Shown: positions 33,549 to 45,714, numbered from the stretch's first letter. The stretch: 64,000 nucleotides of DNA from Deuterostichococcus epilithicus (GCA_033439295.1 JAVTLE010000021.1:1674009-1738008), one strand, 5' to 3'. The notes: generated by a model not told the origin, from the letters alone. Numbers and translations: made by a program.

Positions 33549-36500
33549 TTACAATGGTGCCCCGCCACAAGAGCCTGCCGCCGCTGCATTCCAGCCTGCA
33601 AGCCGGCTGCCCACTGCCACTAGTGACGCATTGATGGCTGCTGCATGTTGCCCCAGGATAGCGCGGTCGTCTGCCGGCAGCGGCCTCGGTGCGGCTGCAA
33701 CACCGCCCGCGCTAGCAGCGCCGCGCGCCTGTGCTCCGCTATTGCCGCTGCCAGCGGCGCCGCTGTGGGCATAGCTGCCATCGTCACGCAATTGCCGCTC
33801 CCGCTGCAGCGGCGCCAGATCCTGCTGGTGCCGCAGAGGTATCCGCGCCGAGGCCGCCACGGGGCTTGGCGCCGGTAGGTCGCACATCTGCGCGCTGGCG
33901 CTGATGTGCAACGCTCTCGGCGACGACAGCCAGTCGTCCGTGCCTGCGTCCGGGGCCTTCAGCCGCGCCGCCAGCACTTCCAGGTTGTTCTGCCAGTCCA
34001 TGGACCTGCTAGCCAGGCAGGAGCCATAACTCAGTCGGGGGATGCACGCTGTGCGGCTCTTAGGCCCCATGCGACCAGCAATCGGGAGGCTTAACAGTTG
34101 TTTAACCACGAGGCATTGCGGAGCAACAATTCGACACTGCCGCCGTCCGTCAGCTACCCTCTGCACACTGCCGCCATGGGATCAAACATCATGACACAGC
34201 CGCATGGCCATTTCCCGAGCAAATCACGGCAGCCGCACCCAGCCTTGGGAAGCTCCGCTGCCGAGGAGCCGCGCGACAGCCTGCGGCCATCGCCATTGCG
34301 GCCGTCGACGCCGTCGTCGATGCCGCCGCTGCCTGCCCCGGGGCTGCCTGACCGCCCGTCCTCGACGTCCGTGTCGCTGCTGATGCTGCGCGGGCTAAGG
34401 TTCTGCATCTGCAGCTCGCCAGGGCCGCCCGCGGCGCCCAGCCCCGCAAACTGCAGGCCGTAGGCGCGCATCTTGCCCTGGTCCAGCAGCGACTCCGCAT
34501 CCGTGCCGTAGCCTGCGCACACGGAAAGGCGGAGTTTTGTTGCGGGGATGCCTAACGCGGCTGCTGCCGGTGGTAACTGCGGTTCTGCGGGGGTGTTGCA
34601 CTTGCCTTGCAGGCGGGCTGTGGCAACTGCAGACGGGCTGTAACGATCATGTCGAAGTGTAGATAAGGTGAATCTATATAGGAGAGCTTCCATGAGGCGT
34701 CCTCGCCCAACATACCTAAAACAACTGGACAGCTCACCTGGGAGGATCGTGTAGGAGATCATGATGTGCTGCTCAGCAATAAAGGAGGCGCAGCCCATCC
34801 CCACGGCGCCGGCGATGGCGGCGACCAGACCCGCTGAGAAGAACAAGGCGCGCCAGCCGGCCAGCTCTGCAAACTCGTCAAAGTAGACGCCGCCCGCGAT
34901 GATGGACTGACACATCCAGAACGCCTGCACGTGCATACAACCGAGTTAGCAGGCCGTCCACGGCAAGCGCATGTCTTGACGGACCTCGCCCTCTTGAAGG
35001 CTGCCTCCCACTGCATGGCTGAGAGCACATGTGTGTGATTGTGGCAGTGACAGCCACTGCAATCTGGATCGTTAGTGGTGATCCTGGTGACGACAGGGCA
35101 AGGACTGGGCCCGAAGCCCAGCGCAGAGGACCGACCTGCATGACGCTCATGACGAGGCCTGCAGGAAACTTGCTCAGCGCCGTCGCGGTGCGGGCCACCC
35201 AGTAGGCGCCTGTGGCGAGGAACGCCGCCAGCACCGCCCAGCAGTACCAGTCGTGCAGCTGACTGGGCCATGGCGCCGTCAGGATGTAGGTCAGCTGCTT
35301 GCTGAACAGCACGCTGTTGGCGCCTGTGCAGAGAACACCGAGGAATCGACGACACAATAAAGTGCCGCCTGCTGCGAACCTGGGGGACTGAGTCAAGCCG
35401 GCTTTGCGGTAGGCGACTGAAAGCCACCAGACGACTGAAAGCCACCAACTGCGCGGAGGGGGCGCCCACCTATGACGGCCGAGAAGGCTGAGAAGAGTAC
35501 CGCGTGCGCAAAGGTGAGCCCGCTGTTCGGCTTCATGCGCGAGCGCCAGCGGGCGCGCGGCGTCGCGTCCCGCGCCACCTCCAGCCGCTTGCAGTACAGG
35601 GTGCCCCCGTGCAGCGCCGCCAGCAGGGCCAGCAGCGCCCCCAGGAAGATGCGCATGGGCAGCGTGCCCCACCGCTCCTGCAGCTGCTCCAGGGTGAACG
35701 GCACCTCCGCCGGGCCATTCGCAATGATCAGGCCATTGCCTGCGGCGCGCACTCACGCGCTGTGAGGCGGCGGCAAAGGCCTGCTGCCAGTCCATGCTGC
35801 ACTCACCCGCCATGATCAACCCTGCCAGCAGAGCGGGACACATGGCCGTGTCTGGCGGCTGTCACCTGGCATGCCCGACGCTGTGTGACAACAGGCCACG
35901 GCGCAATCTCACCGAAAAGCACGATGGCGATGCAGGCGAGCGCGGTGAAGGTGACCTCCTCGCCCAGCATGAAATATGATGCCACCGGAATCACGATGAA
36001 CTGGGCTGACGTCAGCGCCGACAGCACCGCCTGCGCGCCAAAGCGCATGGCGGCGAAGCGCATGATGTTGCCGGCAACGAAGCTGGCCCACGCCACTGCC
36101 GAGCAGGCCCTGGAGCCCAGCCACTGGCTGCGCCACCGCCCGTCCGGACTCCGCCTGCGGGGTGTTAGAAGCCGACTTCGTCTTAGACCAGGCCTGCACG
36201 TCCATTCTCTCGTATGTGGCGCACGGGGGACACAGCAGACGCGCACGCTGTTGCAACAAATGATAGCGATCGTCACCGCACCATTGCGGTGGCTGCTGCC
36301 CGGTGACCACTGCCACCTTCCAGGTTTCTTTGCAGCTGGACGTCTCGAGGATGAGCTGCGCCACCTTCAGCGTCGTCTGACCACAGACGATCAGCACGCT
36401 GCACAGTAGGGTGGACCTCGTCGGCCGAAGCAGAGGCTTGGCGTGCAGACTGCTGCGCCCGCCGCGTGCACGTCATGACGGTCAGCACCATGACGCGTGC

Positions 36501-36643
36501 GAGGTTATTAGGAGCTTTGCAGCATATCTCTGAAGGATTGTGCGGCGTTATCGCCTGTATTGCCAACAGCATCAGGCAAGCAGCAGTCACCTTCCGCCGA
36601 TGTGCAGGCTGGCCCCCAGGGCCGTGCTGGCCGCACCGTGCAT
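33549..36643 (-). CDS. NIPA-like (DUF803) multi-span transporter with long cytoplasmic tail
   Basis: Nine exons close in phase: 36591-36643, 36317-36398, 35913-36123, 35807-35821 (15 nt), 35470-35739, 35136-35323, 34738-34924, 34158-34512, 33549-34005 (605 aa). Membrane segments include VAWASFVAGNIMRFAAMRFG, AQFIVIPVASYFMLGEEVTF, CIAIVLFGGLIMAG, MRIFLGALLALLAALHGGTL, FAHAVLFSAFSAVIGGANSV with FSKQLTYIL, WYCWAVLAAFLATGAYWVAR, and WRALFFSAGLVAAIAGAVGM. The AMRFGAQ-VLSAL and SAVIGGANSVLFSKQL motifs fit the NIPA branch of the drug/metabolite-transporter superfamily, often magnesium carriers; the substrate is inferred. A hydrophilic Ser/Gly/Asp-rich tail follows. If the last intron (donor after 34158) is not removed, translation stops at 34154 and the protein is 454 aa. 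Confidence 0.82.
35414..35447. repeat. Tandem 18-base direct repeat in an intron
   Basis: CGACTGAAAGCCACCA occurs at 35414-35429 and again at 35432-35447, inside an intron of the NIPA-like gene. Confidence 0.75.
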
Positions 36644-37632
36644 GGCGGTAATTGAAGAAAATCTCCCGTGATTGTGCCCGAATCTGACTCAAACAGCGTC
36701 GAGCTGCATAAATTAAATTAGCAGCCCGCGTCCTTGCGTTGCTGCCAACCGCCTGCCTCCTCGAACGTATCGAGGAGGCGACGGGCGCCGGCGAGCGAAG
36801 AAAGGACCTGAGCACCTATATCAGGCTTCGGAAACACTTCAGAGCATTTTTCAGTTGGCGATCCTCCGCGGTCGAGCGAAAAGGCCTCCGAGAGTCCGAG
36901 TTCAGGCTGCAGAACCAACAATGCGGAAACGGTCGATGTGCCGTTGACCAACAAACGAAATGGGACGCGACAGACGCTCTCCAGGGATGATCCGAGAAGA
37001 TAAACCATTCGCCTCGTTTGCTGTAGTTTGGCGAGGTCGTCAAGGCGGGATCGTGCATCTGGACTTCGATGAGAGGTGGCTGTCGTGCACCACCGCCGTG
37101 AATTGGCGAAACTAACGGCGGCAACGTCTTTCGTGCATTGGATGAATGCGATGAATGCGATTGCGTCAACGAGACGCAATGGTACAGTCCGGCATTGCGA
37201 AGAACCCTTTCGGCTTTCGAGGTGTGCAGACTCAACCCTTGGAAGCGCTCGGCCAATCGTATACGCCACTGCCCAACATACAGTGAAAACTGGGGCCCGT
37301 CCTACACTTGGACCTGGTCCGTTTGCCTAGTTCACGAACCATTGTATGTAAGAACTGAAAGAATTAAAACTAGGTGGGCACTTCGTGCCCTGCTAGCGCG
37401 CAGGCTGCTGTGCAGTTGTCTTCATTTGAAGACACTCTCTAGACCTGATCAACCGCCCAAACTGTGGGGTTGGTCACCCCGCGCTCAGATGTGCAGCCAG
37501 CAGCAACCGTCCACCTGCATGAAGGATCGCAGGTGCTCAGAGCTGGGTGTTATTGCAGTTGCAGTTGTGTCTATCGCAGAGTGGTGTGCAGGCTGCTGCA
37601 TGCGGACACAACAGCACGCAGGAGGACTCGAA
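36644..37632. other. Intergenic: NIPA-like promoter and GNAT 3' UTR
   Basis: Nearly 1 kb of lower GC content. Open frames on both strands lack family similarity and splice context. No gene is called. Confidence 0.45.
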
Positions 37633-38668
37633 CTACATGTATGTCGCCGAGGAGCCAGCACCTGGCAGCGCCAATGTACACTGCGCATCGTCAAATACGT
37701 CAAAGCCCTGCTGCTGGTATAACCGCCAAGCGGCTTCGTTGTCGCAGTCCACATGCGTGTACAGCCGCTTTGCCATGAGGCGCCGCGCTGCGGTGTCGAC
37801 TGCCGCGCTGATGAGCCTACGGCCCACGCCCTGGCCACGGTATTGCTGATCCACAGCCACATTGACCAGGAACGCGCCGCCCGGGTCGCCCTGCGCGTCC
37901 ACAGCAGGAGACCTTGCAGCAGCGGCGCACGGCACGACAACAGCGGCAGCCGACACCGAAGTTGGCAGCTGGGTCGCAAGTAAGCAGCTGGAGCGCGAAT
38001 TGCTGAGCAGAGACTGGTCACGCCGGTCGTTGGCAGTTTCGAGAAACGCTACGAGCCGAGGAGGCTGCGGAAATGCGGGGTCCGCCGCACGCACCTCAGG
38101 CACACCGGGCGGCCGGTGGCCGCTTGCCTCCTCTGGCAGGCGCAGGTCCAAAGAACCCAGCACCCGATCATCCGGCCCCACCGCCACCAGGCATATGCAC
38201 CGCTGGCGGCCGTTCTCACCAGCCGCCGTCCTGGTCAGTAGGCTCCGGTACTCGTTGACTGCCATCTGCCTCGCGAGCGAGCCCGCAAAGCGGGGCGCCG
38301 GGATTTGCGCCTGCGCTCCCCCAAATGCTTGCTCGTCACTTGGTCTGTCCAGATCGTGTAGAGCCACCCTGAATCATGCTTCACAATTAGGAGGCAGCAT
38401 GTGGCAATGCAGCGGCGCCATGCACCTCATAGTATGAATCTGCGCGGATGCGGGCCGCCTGCTCCAGGTCGCTATCCGACTCAGAAGTCCTCACGGTCAC
38501 GGCTTCAGCGAGGCGCTGCTCAGGTTTTCGCGTTTGCAGCGCAGCGGCTTGGAATCTGTTGTAGCGCGAGCAGCAGCCTTCGCCTGATTCTGGCCGCCTG
38601 CCGCACCCCTCCGCAGGGTGCACAAGGGCAGCGATCGGGCGACTGGCCGGCAAGCAGACCAAAACCAT
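37633..38668 (-). CDS. GCN5-related N-acetyltransferase (GNAT)
   Basis: Two exons close in phase: 38426-38668 and 37633-38310 (306 aa). The first, from ATG 38668, has an Arg/Ala/Pro-rich start compatible with a plastid transit peptide. It ends EQAARIRADSYYE, the usual first helix of plant GNATs. The second opens AQIPAPRFAGSLARQMAVNE, then CLVAVGPDDRVLGSLDLRLP. It has the acetyl-CoA-binding motif A, NVAVDQQYRGQGVGRRLI (Q-x-x-G-x-G/A), and motif B, YTHVDCDNEAAWRLYQQQGF. A roughly 70-residue Ser/Ala/Pro-rich insert sits between the second and third strands; it could hide an unspliced intron but stays open. Acetyl-CoA transfer to an amine is certain for the fold; the substrate (protein N-terminus, lysine or small molecule) is not known. 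Confidence 0.85.
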
Positions 38669-39229
38669 TCAGAATTGTGACCCTGAGATGCTGGCCTACG
38701 AAGGATGGTGCACCCTTTTGTCACCGACACGAATGCAACACCCTGGTTGTGAGTGTGCAGTGCCCAGGTGAAAGGGCAGCTTGGCCAGAAAGGCACCCGA
38801 TGCCACTGGAGAGGAAACGCAAGGCTGCGGGTACAATATCGACAAACACAAGACCTGAGAAGGTGTTCCGGGCAGTCACATGCCGAACAGACAAACTGTT
38901 TGTACGAGCGTGATGCGCAAGTACGGGCTGGCTACCACGCAGATTTGTGCGATTTCGCCCAGAGAGAATTAAGTGTCGAAGCCAGACTCACAGGGCCAAT
39001 ACGCGAACAGGACATCACAGCATGCACTCAGACCGTTGGTTGCCGCCATGCCGCACACAGATTTGTAGCAGTCGCGCAAGGCAAGAAGGGTCCTACAGAC
39101 TGCAAGCCCCTTCGTCTGTTCTGCTACGACAGGACGAAGGGTGGGCGTCTGTCAATATTGCGGGTCTGTACCCGGGCAGCCAACCACAGCTTGCAGTCCG
39201 AGCTTGCACGCGCCCGCAAGGACACCATG
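38669..39229. other. Intergenic: GNAT promoter and coiled-coil gene 3' UTR
   Basis: No supported feature. Open frames on the plus strand here are not spliced into anything recognisable. Confidence 0.45.
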
Positions 39230-40809
39230 TCACGGCACAGAGCGGCACAGGCCGATCGCCAGGGCGGCCTCCTCCTCGGCCTTCTGCTTGTCTTTCGTGA
39301 GCAGCCCTCGCAGCTTGCGCTCGATCTCCAGCTGCACGCGCCGGCGACGCGAGTCAGTCTCTGGGTTGCATGCTTTGGGGACTCTGACACGGGCTGCGCT
39401 GCCTCACGGCGGCATCGATGCCCCGGTGCACAGCCGGATGGCCAGCTCAGCCTCCTGGACTGCCTTGTCCTTCTGATCCATGAGTAGCTTCTGGACCCGC
39501 CGCTCCAGCTCGAGCTGCGGGCGCGAGCCAGGGCGTCACGGGCAGCCAGCGCGGGTTGCCATGCCGCCATGCCCATGCGGCGCATGCATCAGCAACATGC
39601 AGGCCGTTGACAGGCCGCATACAGCGTCGCGGAGTGTCGAAGAGGTCGACTGAGTGCGACCGAGCAAGCTTCGCAGGTGCACTCAGCATCTGGTTCCAGC
39701 ATCCGATGACCCTGCTGGCGGTCACCTCTTTGCGCAGGACCTCCACAGTCTGGTCCTTGTCCAGCAGCTCCTGCTCCTTGCCGAGCAGCACCAGCTCCTT
39801 CTCCGCCAGCTCCGAGCGGATCTCCTCCAGCTCGCGGATGCGGCCCTTTTTGCGCCCCTTGGACTTGCGCTGCTGCTCCTCCAGCGTGGCCTGCTGCTGC
39901 GCCTCCACCGACTGCTTGGCGCCCTGCACACAGTTTCACAAGGTCGGCATCCTGATGTGAAGCGCTGCTGCCATGAACACTGGGCTTGCCGATTACTGGG
40001 TAGCAAAGACTGCTGTTGACATCGCCAGATACTCTGAGGAGGCTTCTTTTCATACATGCATCGTATGCGAAGCACTGGCTACTCACGTTCGTGAACGCCT
40101 TGTCAGCTGCCGCTTGCTGGCCCTCCGGCGCGTCCGTTGGCGAGAGCGCCGGCGGCGGCAGCTTCATCAAGGCGTCCACCTCTCCCTTGAGCCTGTCTGC
40201 GGTGTTGGTGACGACGCCGGGCTGCTGCGCTGGGCTCGATGCTGGCTCTGTCTGTTGTTGCTGTGGCGCGGCGCTGCTAACCGCTGGCGCACTCTCCTGC
40301 GGCACTGCTGGGCTGGCTGCAACGGAAGGCTGCGGTGCAGTGGCCTCTGCATGCAAGACGGGGAACAGCTTGATATCTCGATAAGGACACAGCCGTGATC
40401 GAGGCCCGGCAGCATGGCATGCGCGCCACCCATGTCATACCTGTGGCCTCCTGCGGCTCTGCAAAGGCCAGTCCTGGCGCCATGGCCGGGCCACTGAGCA
40501 GTGTCACGCCTGCAACATACCGATGACGTTAAATCTCATCGCTTTGAGAAGTTGAGATTCGTGCAAGTACGTGCTCTGCTGTCCAAAGCGATCTGAGTGC
40601 CATCAGGGCTCACCAGCGCACAGGCCCGCGAACAGCTGTCTGACGCCCGTAGACTCTTGCGATCCGCGTTCGTGTGACGCTGTGCCCTGCACCCTGCGCT
40701 GTGTGTGGTGGCCCGTGCTGGCAGCTGACCGGAACGGTATATGCACCAGACGTGTCCCATGCAGATGACCAGCTGCTCCAGCTGAGGCGCGAGCCGGCTG
40801 AAGGGCCAT
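39230..40809 (-). CDS. Coiled-coil protein of unknown function with duplicated C-terminal module
   Basis: Six exons close in phase: 40614-40809, 40441-40509, 40087-40346, 39711-39923, 39422-39514, 39230-39331 (310 aa). The start MALQPARASAGAAG plus a basic stretch looks like an organelle-targeting region. A short hydrophobic part follows (QLFAGLCAGVTLLSGPAMAP), then a Pro/Gln/Ala-rich linker. A long heptad-patterned helix runs through QSVEAQQQATLEEQQRKSKG, ELEEIRSELAEKELVLLGK and EQELLDKDQTVEVLRKEV. The last two exons encode near copies of one another: LELERRVQKLL-KDKAVQEAELAIRLC and LEIERKLRGLL-KQKAEEEAALAIGLC. I do not recognise the family. The fifth intron needs a GC donor (GGG/GCATCG). 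The gene is divergent from PP7 across under 300 bases. Confidence 0.68.
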
Positions 40810-41107
40810 CGCAGACTATATATCGATCCAAGTAGCTTGGAAGCTGCGCTAAAATGTGCACTTATGACGAAGCAGGACAGAGCAGGGGCACAGGGGGTAC
40901 AAGCTACAGGGTGGGCCCAGGGCAGTGAAGGGATGGAGGGCAGCGGCGCATGGCATTTCCCTTGAATTCCTACATCATGAAAACTAGGCAGGTGCAGCGC
41001 ACGTTCGCAGCGCTGATCTCCAGGTTGTCATCTTTGTGACATGTCCACGTTCTCTGCGAACTCGCAATTAGTCTCGTGTGCTGGACAACCGACATCGCCG
41101 CTGGCGG
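40810..41107. promoter_or_regulatory. Compact divergent promoter region (coiled-coil / PP7)
   Basis: 298 bases separate the two start codons. Both promoters and 5' leaders must fit here unless non-coding exons exist. No TATA box is obvious on either strand. Confidence 0.5.
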
Positions 41108-44100
41108 ATGTCAAGTCTGTTCAAGCTCCCGAAACGCAGCATTGCTGCATCAGCAGCGATGGTTCCTGCCGCTGAGCACGGCGCTGACACTGACGCTGCA
41201 GTCGTGCTACACGACACATTCACAGCGGCATGGGCCGTCGAACTTGCCAAACGGCTTGACGGCGCCACGCGGCGGGGGACGCCTCTGAAGCAGGTCCTTC
41301 CGCCGGAGACGGCAGTGCTGCTGTTCTCTGCTGCCACGAGCCTGCTGATTAAGGAGCCCACGCTTCTGGAGGTGCGACTGGCGGCAGGCAGGTTGTGGCA
41401 TGTCGCTCCAGTGGCGCTAGGACGCCGGCAAAATCCCTGTCTGTCAACGAGAGAAATCCTGGTAAGGTCCTACGAAAGGTTCGCAAACAAGCTGCTGTTG
41501 CGACCACAGATCACGCCGCCAGGCGCAGCAGCGACTGTCACCATCGTCGGCGACACACACGGGCAGCTGCACGACGTCATCGGGCCATTGTGAGCAAGTG
41601 TTGCAGATGTTGCAAATGGAAACCATGTGCCTGGATGATCCTGCAGCAGTGCCTCCTCTGCGCATCGCCTTGTAGCTCCTGGACGCTGACCGACCCTACT
41701 TTCACATCCTGCTTTCAGGGTGGAAGCCGCAGGATGGCCATCGGAGGAGCAGCTGTTCGTCTTCAACGGCGACTTTGTGGACCGCGGCGCCTGGGGCGTG
41801 GAGCTGCTGGCAGTACTGGTCGCCTGGAAGCTGGCGCTGCCCTCTGCGGTGTTTTTGCTGCGCGGCAACCACGAGTCTGTGACCTGCACCAAGATGTGAG
41901 CACGCGCTTTCGTGAACAGGATGCCATCACAGTTCGAGCATTGGATCCAGTTGTGAAGACTGCGGGCATTGACGCTTGCAGTTGCACAGCGCTGCAGATC
42001 CTTGTCGTCAAGGTTCGAAATGGTAGGATGCTCACAGGCATCTGCGTCCATGGCAGGTATGGCTTCTTCCAGGAGCTGCAGACGAAGTATGGCCCCACCA
42101 ACAGCAAGGTATGTCCTGGTGAGACATTGACACAGATGCGGCCCTATGCAAGCCGAGAACGATGTCACCAAGGGTGTGTGTGCCGAGCAGGTTGTCTTCA
42201 AGGCGTGCAAGAAGCTGTTTGCGGCTCTGCCGCTGGCTGCCTGCATCGCCGGCAAAACGCTGGTGCTCCATGGAGGTGAGCTATCGATGGCCGAACAGCC
42301 ATGCATGATGCATTTCAAGTCGGCCGAACCTACGCTTGCCTGCTGCGAGGTGCTCCGTCAGCATTGCCTCAATACAGCCGTGTTGTGTAGGCCTGTTTCG
42401 CAAGCCAGAGGTTGCGGGGCGGGGAAAGAAGCGGCGGCGCAAGGGTGTGGCAGCTGTGGTAGGACAGGTCGCGCTGGGGAGCTTGAACGACCTGCGCTCG
42501 GCCAGCAAAGGTGGCATTGACCCCTCAGGTAAATAGGCATCGTTAGCACAGGCAATGAAGGACAGGCATCAAACTTGCAGCCTTTTCGAGTGCCACATTT
42601 GTGCCACCCACAGCATCTTTGCGTTCACCACAACAACTTTCGTATGGGCGCATTGACGGCGACGTCGTGAGGGCGGAGCCGAAGTTGGGACTGCAGGCCT
42701 GACAGGCAGCGGGCCACGGTTTGCGTTCAGGGCAGGGCTCGACCGTCGTCGCGGCGGATGTCATGTGGTCGGACCCGTCGGCGGAGCCCGGCCTGCAGAT
42801 GAACGACTCCCGCGGCGTCGGCGTCATTTTCGGCCCAGACATCACCGAGGTGGGCTGGTGCCACCTGCCCTGCCAAGCCGCATCTGTGCGTGTGGATGCG
42901 AAACCTCGATGCCTCACGGAGTGTCAGGGCTGCTGCGCACGAAGCCCGCGCTGCGCGCCTGCATGCTGTCCCCCCCGGGTTTGACGGCAGAGCTTGGGCC
43001 CGGGCGCTCATGCACTGCCCCGACTACTGAACCCGCAGCAATTCCTGCGGGACAACGAGCTGAAGCTCGTGGTGCGTTCGCACGAGGGCCCCGACGCGCG
43101 TGTCGACCGCGACGACATGCCGCCGATGACGCCCGGTCACTCCACCGACCATGTCACCGGCAGTGAGCCTCTGTTTCAAAGCCGCCTGTGTGCTGCTTGA
43201 CTGAGGGGGTCCGACTTCAGCCAGGACACAGATGCAAAGTCGTCTGTGCGCTCTGCCCATGCTTGCAGTGAATCGCCACGTGCCCATGTGTGCAGGATTT
43301 CGCCTCCTGCGCAATTCCATCTTCAAGACATGCCTGGAAACAAAGGTCTCGCGGCCCTCTGTTGTGCGTTCCCGCAACGAAACCCGTGAGAGAAAGTCAG
43401 CGCTTGGTCTGCTGCGAGCGCAGGCGGAAAGCTGATGACGGTGTTCAGCGCGCCGGATTACCCGCAGTTCCAGCTGCCGGGGGAGCGGTATGGCAACCTC
43501 GGCGCCGTGCTGCGCCTGTGTGCGCCCGACTATGCGACGCCGTCGGTGCTTCAGTTTGCCGCCAGCCTGCCGCGGCCCCAGGTGCACGGCTGTGTGCACC
43601 TACATAGGAGTGCATGGCTTAAGACCCTCCTCAGCCGCTCTTCAAGCACACACCTGCAGTAAATGTGGCGGCTGCAGACCTGCGGAAGTATGTCCGGAGT
43701 CCACCTCTGACCCCCTGCCTACTCCAGTGGTACTTCACAGAGAGGGTGGTCCGGTCCTTGAGGTAGGGAAGAAGCCGGTGGGGCGCTGCCGCCGGTTCAC
43801 CGATGGTGCCCGCGTCGACGACGTGTGCTTCCTGCGTCCCGCAGGCCGAGTGCTACTATGACCTGGGCGTGCCTGACAGTGACGAGGAGATCGAGCTGGG
43901 CGGCTACGCCACAGACCGCAGCGCCGCTTCCGCCGACAGCAGCCGCGGTGGCAGCGCCGCAGATGGTGTCGCGGTCGGCGGCGCTGGCGCGGACACTGAC
44001 GTCGACGCTGACGCCGCGTCGTCACCGGCGCCGGACGCTGCCGCGCTGTCGGCGTCAACGCTGGCCGCCGCGGTGGCGCGCAGGTCGTCGCGAGTGCTGC

Positions 44101-45205
44101 CGCCGCGGGTGCCGCCTGCGGCAGCGCCGCCGGGCATGATGGCGTTCGAGGACGAGATGCTGGCGCGCGAGACGGCCAGCGGGGCGGAGGCGCCGGCGCC
44201 CTCCGGCTCCGAGTCGGAGGCCGCACCGCCGCTGCGGGGGCGCTGGCGGGGCCGCCGAGCGACGGCGGCGACCACCCTACTAGCGTGCTGGCCACACCGG
44301 CCAGCCTCGCCAGCGCAGGCAGCGTGCCGGCGTCGCAACCGGTGCCAGGAGCCGCCGCTCCTGCCGCGCAGCTGGCGCTGGAGGTGTGGCCATGTTGTCC
44401 TGTGCGGCAGCGTCGCTGGGGACCCTGATGAGCCAAATCAGATACCATTCGCTTGTGTGGGAGAGCCGTGATGATTCTGGCCTTTTCCCTGCAAAGCAGA
44501 CGTCGTGTTGAAAGTGTTGACTCCTCACGTGGTGGACGTCAGGCATCTCTGCTGCGTGGCGAGTCCGGGGGCGCCGCGCTCGACGAGCTGCGAGCCGAGG
44601 CCGCGTCCGGCGGCACCAGCGACGCCGTAGAGCCGGCTGGCGATGGGCACATTCCTGAACAGTCGGCGCACTGCCAAGATCTGGCCTTCACGCTTGGCGG
44701 CGGGGGACTCGCGGCAGGCGGCGATCAGGCGCCAGGAGGCGTGGCCGCGGCCGGCAGCGCGGATGCCGCGGACAGCTGCAGCATGCCGCAGGCGCTGTCG
44801 TGCGGGCCGGACAGCGCGAGCATGTCCCTGGCGCCGTCGGAGCTGGCGTCTGCGAGCATGGCGCAAGCGCCGTCGCTGCCGGCGGCAGATGCGCTGGAGC
44901 CGCAAATCAGCACGGCGGCCACCAGCGGATTTGCTGCTGCGCTGGAGGCGGAGGCACGTGCCTCGCCCGCCGGCGGGCTGCATTTCGCATTGCAGACGGT
45001 AGCGGAGATGGACGTGGACGCCGATGGCGCGGCAGGGACGCCGCTCAGCGCCCAGCAAGAAATGCAGCAGGAGCAGAACGGCTGCAGCGCGCCGCCGGCT
45101 GCCGGCGCAGTGGCTGACAAGGCGGACGGCAGCGGGGGCACAGGGCAGCAGATCAAACGCTGCAGCAGCAGGCAGACGGCTGGGGTGAAGAAGCCGTGGA
45201 AGTAG
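41108..45205 (+). CDS. PP7-type serine/threonine protein phosphatase (PPP family)
   Basis: Exons: 41108-41589, 41719-41895, 42057-42108, 42191-42275, 42391-42528, 42731-42849, 43039-43162, 43424-43581, 43845-44383, and 44543-45205 (or from 44502). Catalytic landmarks in order: [101 protein letters not shown]. All metal ligands of the PPP fold (GDxHG, GDxVDRG, GNHE, HGG) are present. The GAWG after VDR and the RSHEGPDAR loop mark the plant PP7 subgroup. A long acidic, Ser/Gly/Ala-rich tail follows (SDEEIELGG onward). Inside it the frame is doubtful near 44236-44240 (see findings). The stretch 41372-41450 might be a further small intron. A start at an upstream non-ATG codon is not needed. Confidence 0.88.
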
Positions 45206-45714
45206 ACTGGGCTCGAGGCAAAACGGTCAAGCATGTGGACATAGGCTGCTCTCGAGCGCGATGTCCGATCTGATTGTCTGTTCATCCCATGGCTCAGCAT
45301 TCGCTTGAGCAACCAGCTAGGGGTGTGCAAAACCAGCTGAGAGCGAGGCGTTGTGGTTGCTCGCGAACGGCAGGCCGTTGCAGGAGGTCCGAATCTGCTC
45401 CGAATTCACACATTTCCTCGCTCTCTCGCCTAATTCCCCCGCCGAAGGTTCTAGATCCTGGATATCCTGGGCTGTACCCTAGCTAGAATAACAGCATGTG
45501 CGCCAGCAGGGAATCCAGCAGCAAACTTGTGGCTCCCTGAGGCTCTGAGCTGGGCTGGGTGGCGCGAAGATCCACTGAGCAATCCAGCACTTCGCCCAGT
45601 GTCCCGCTACCAGCATTAACATCTACGACGACCAAACAAGTAGGCAGGGGAGTTGCACGAGAGCGGCGGCGCAAAACAACAGCAAGCGCGCGGCAGCTAC
45701 TGGCACGGTATACG
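45206..45714. other. Intergenic between PP7 and the Dof gene (both +)
   Basis: Holds the PP7 3' UTR and the Dof promoter. No gene is called. Confidence 0.45.

Noticed and set aside
36718-37269. Minus-strand open frame of 183 codons between NIPA-like and GNAT genes
   Set aside because: Low GC, competing open frames on both strands, no recognisable motif and no splice support. It probably arises by chance in the promoter region.
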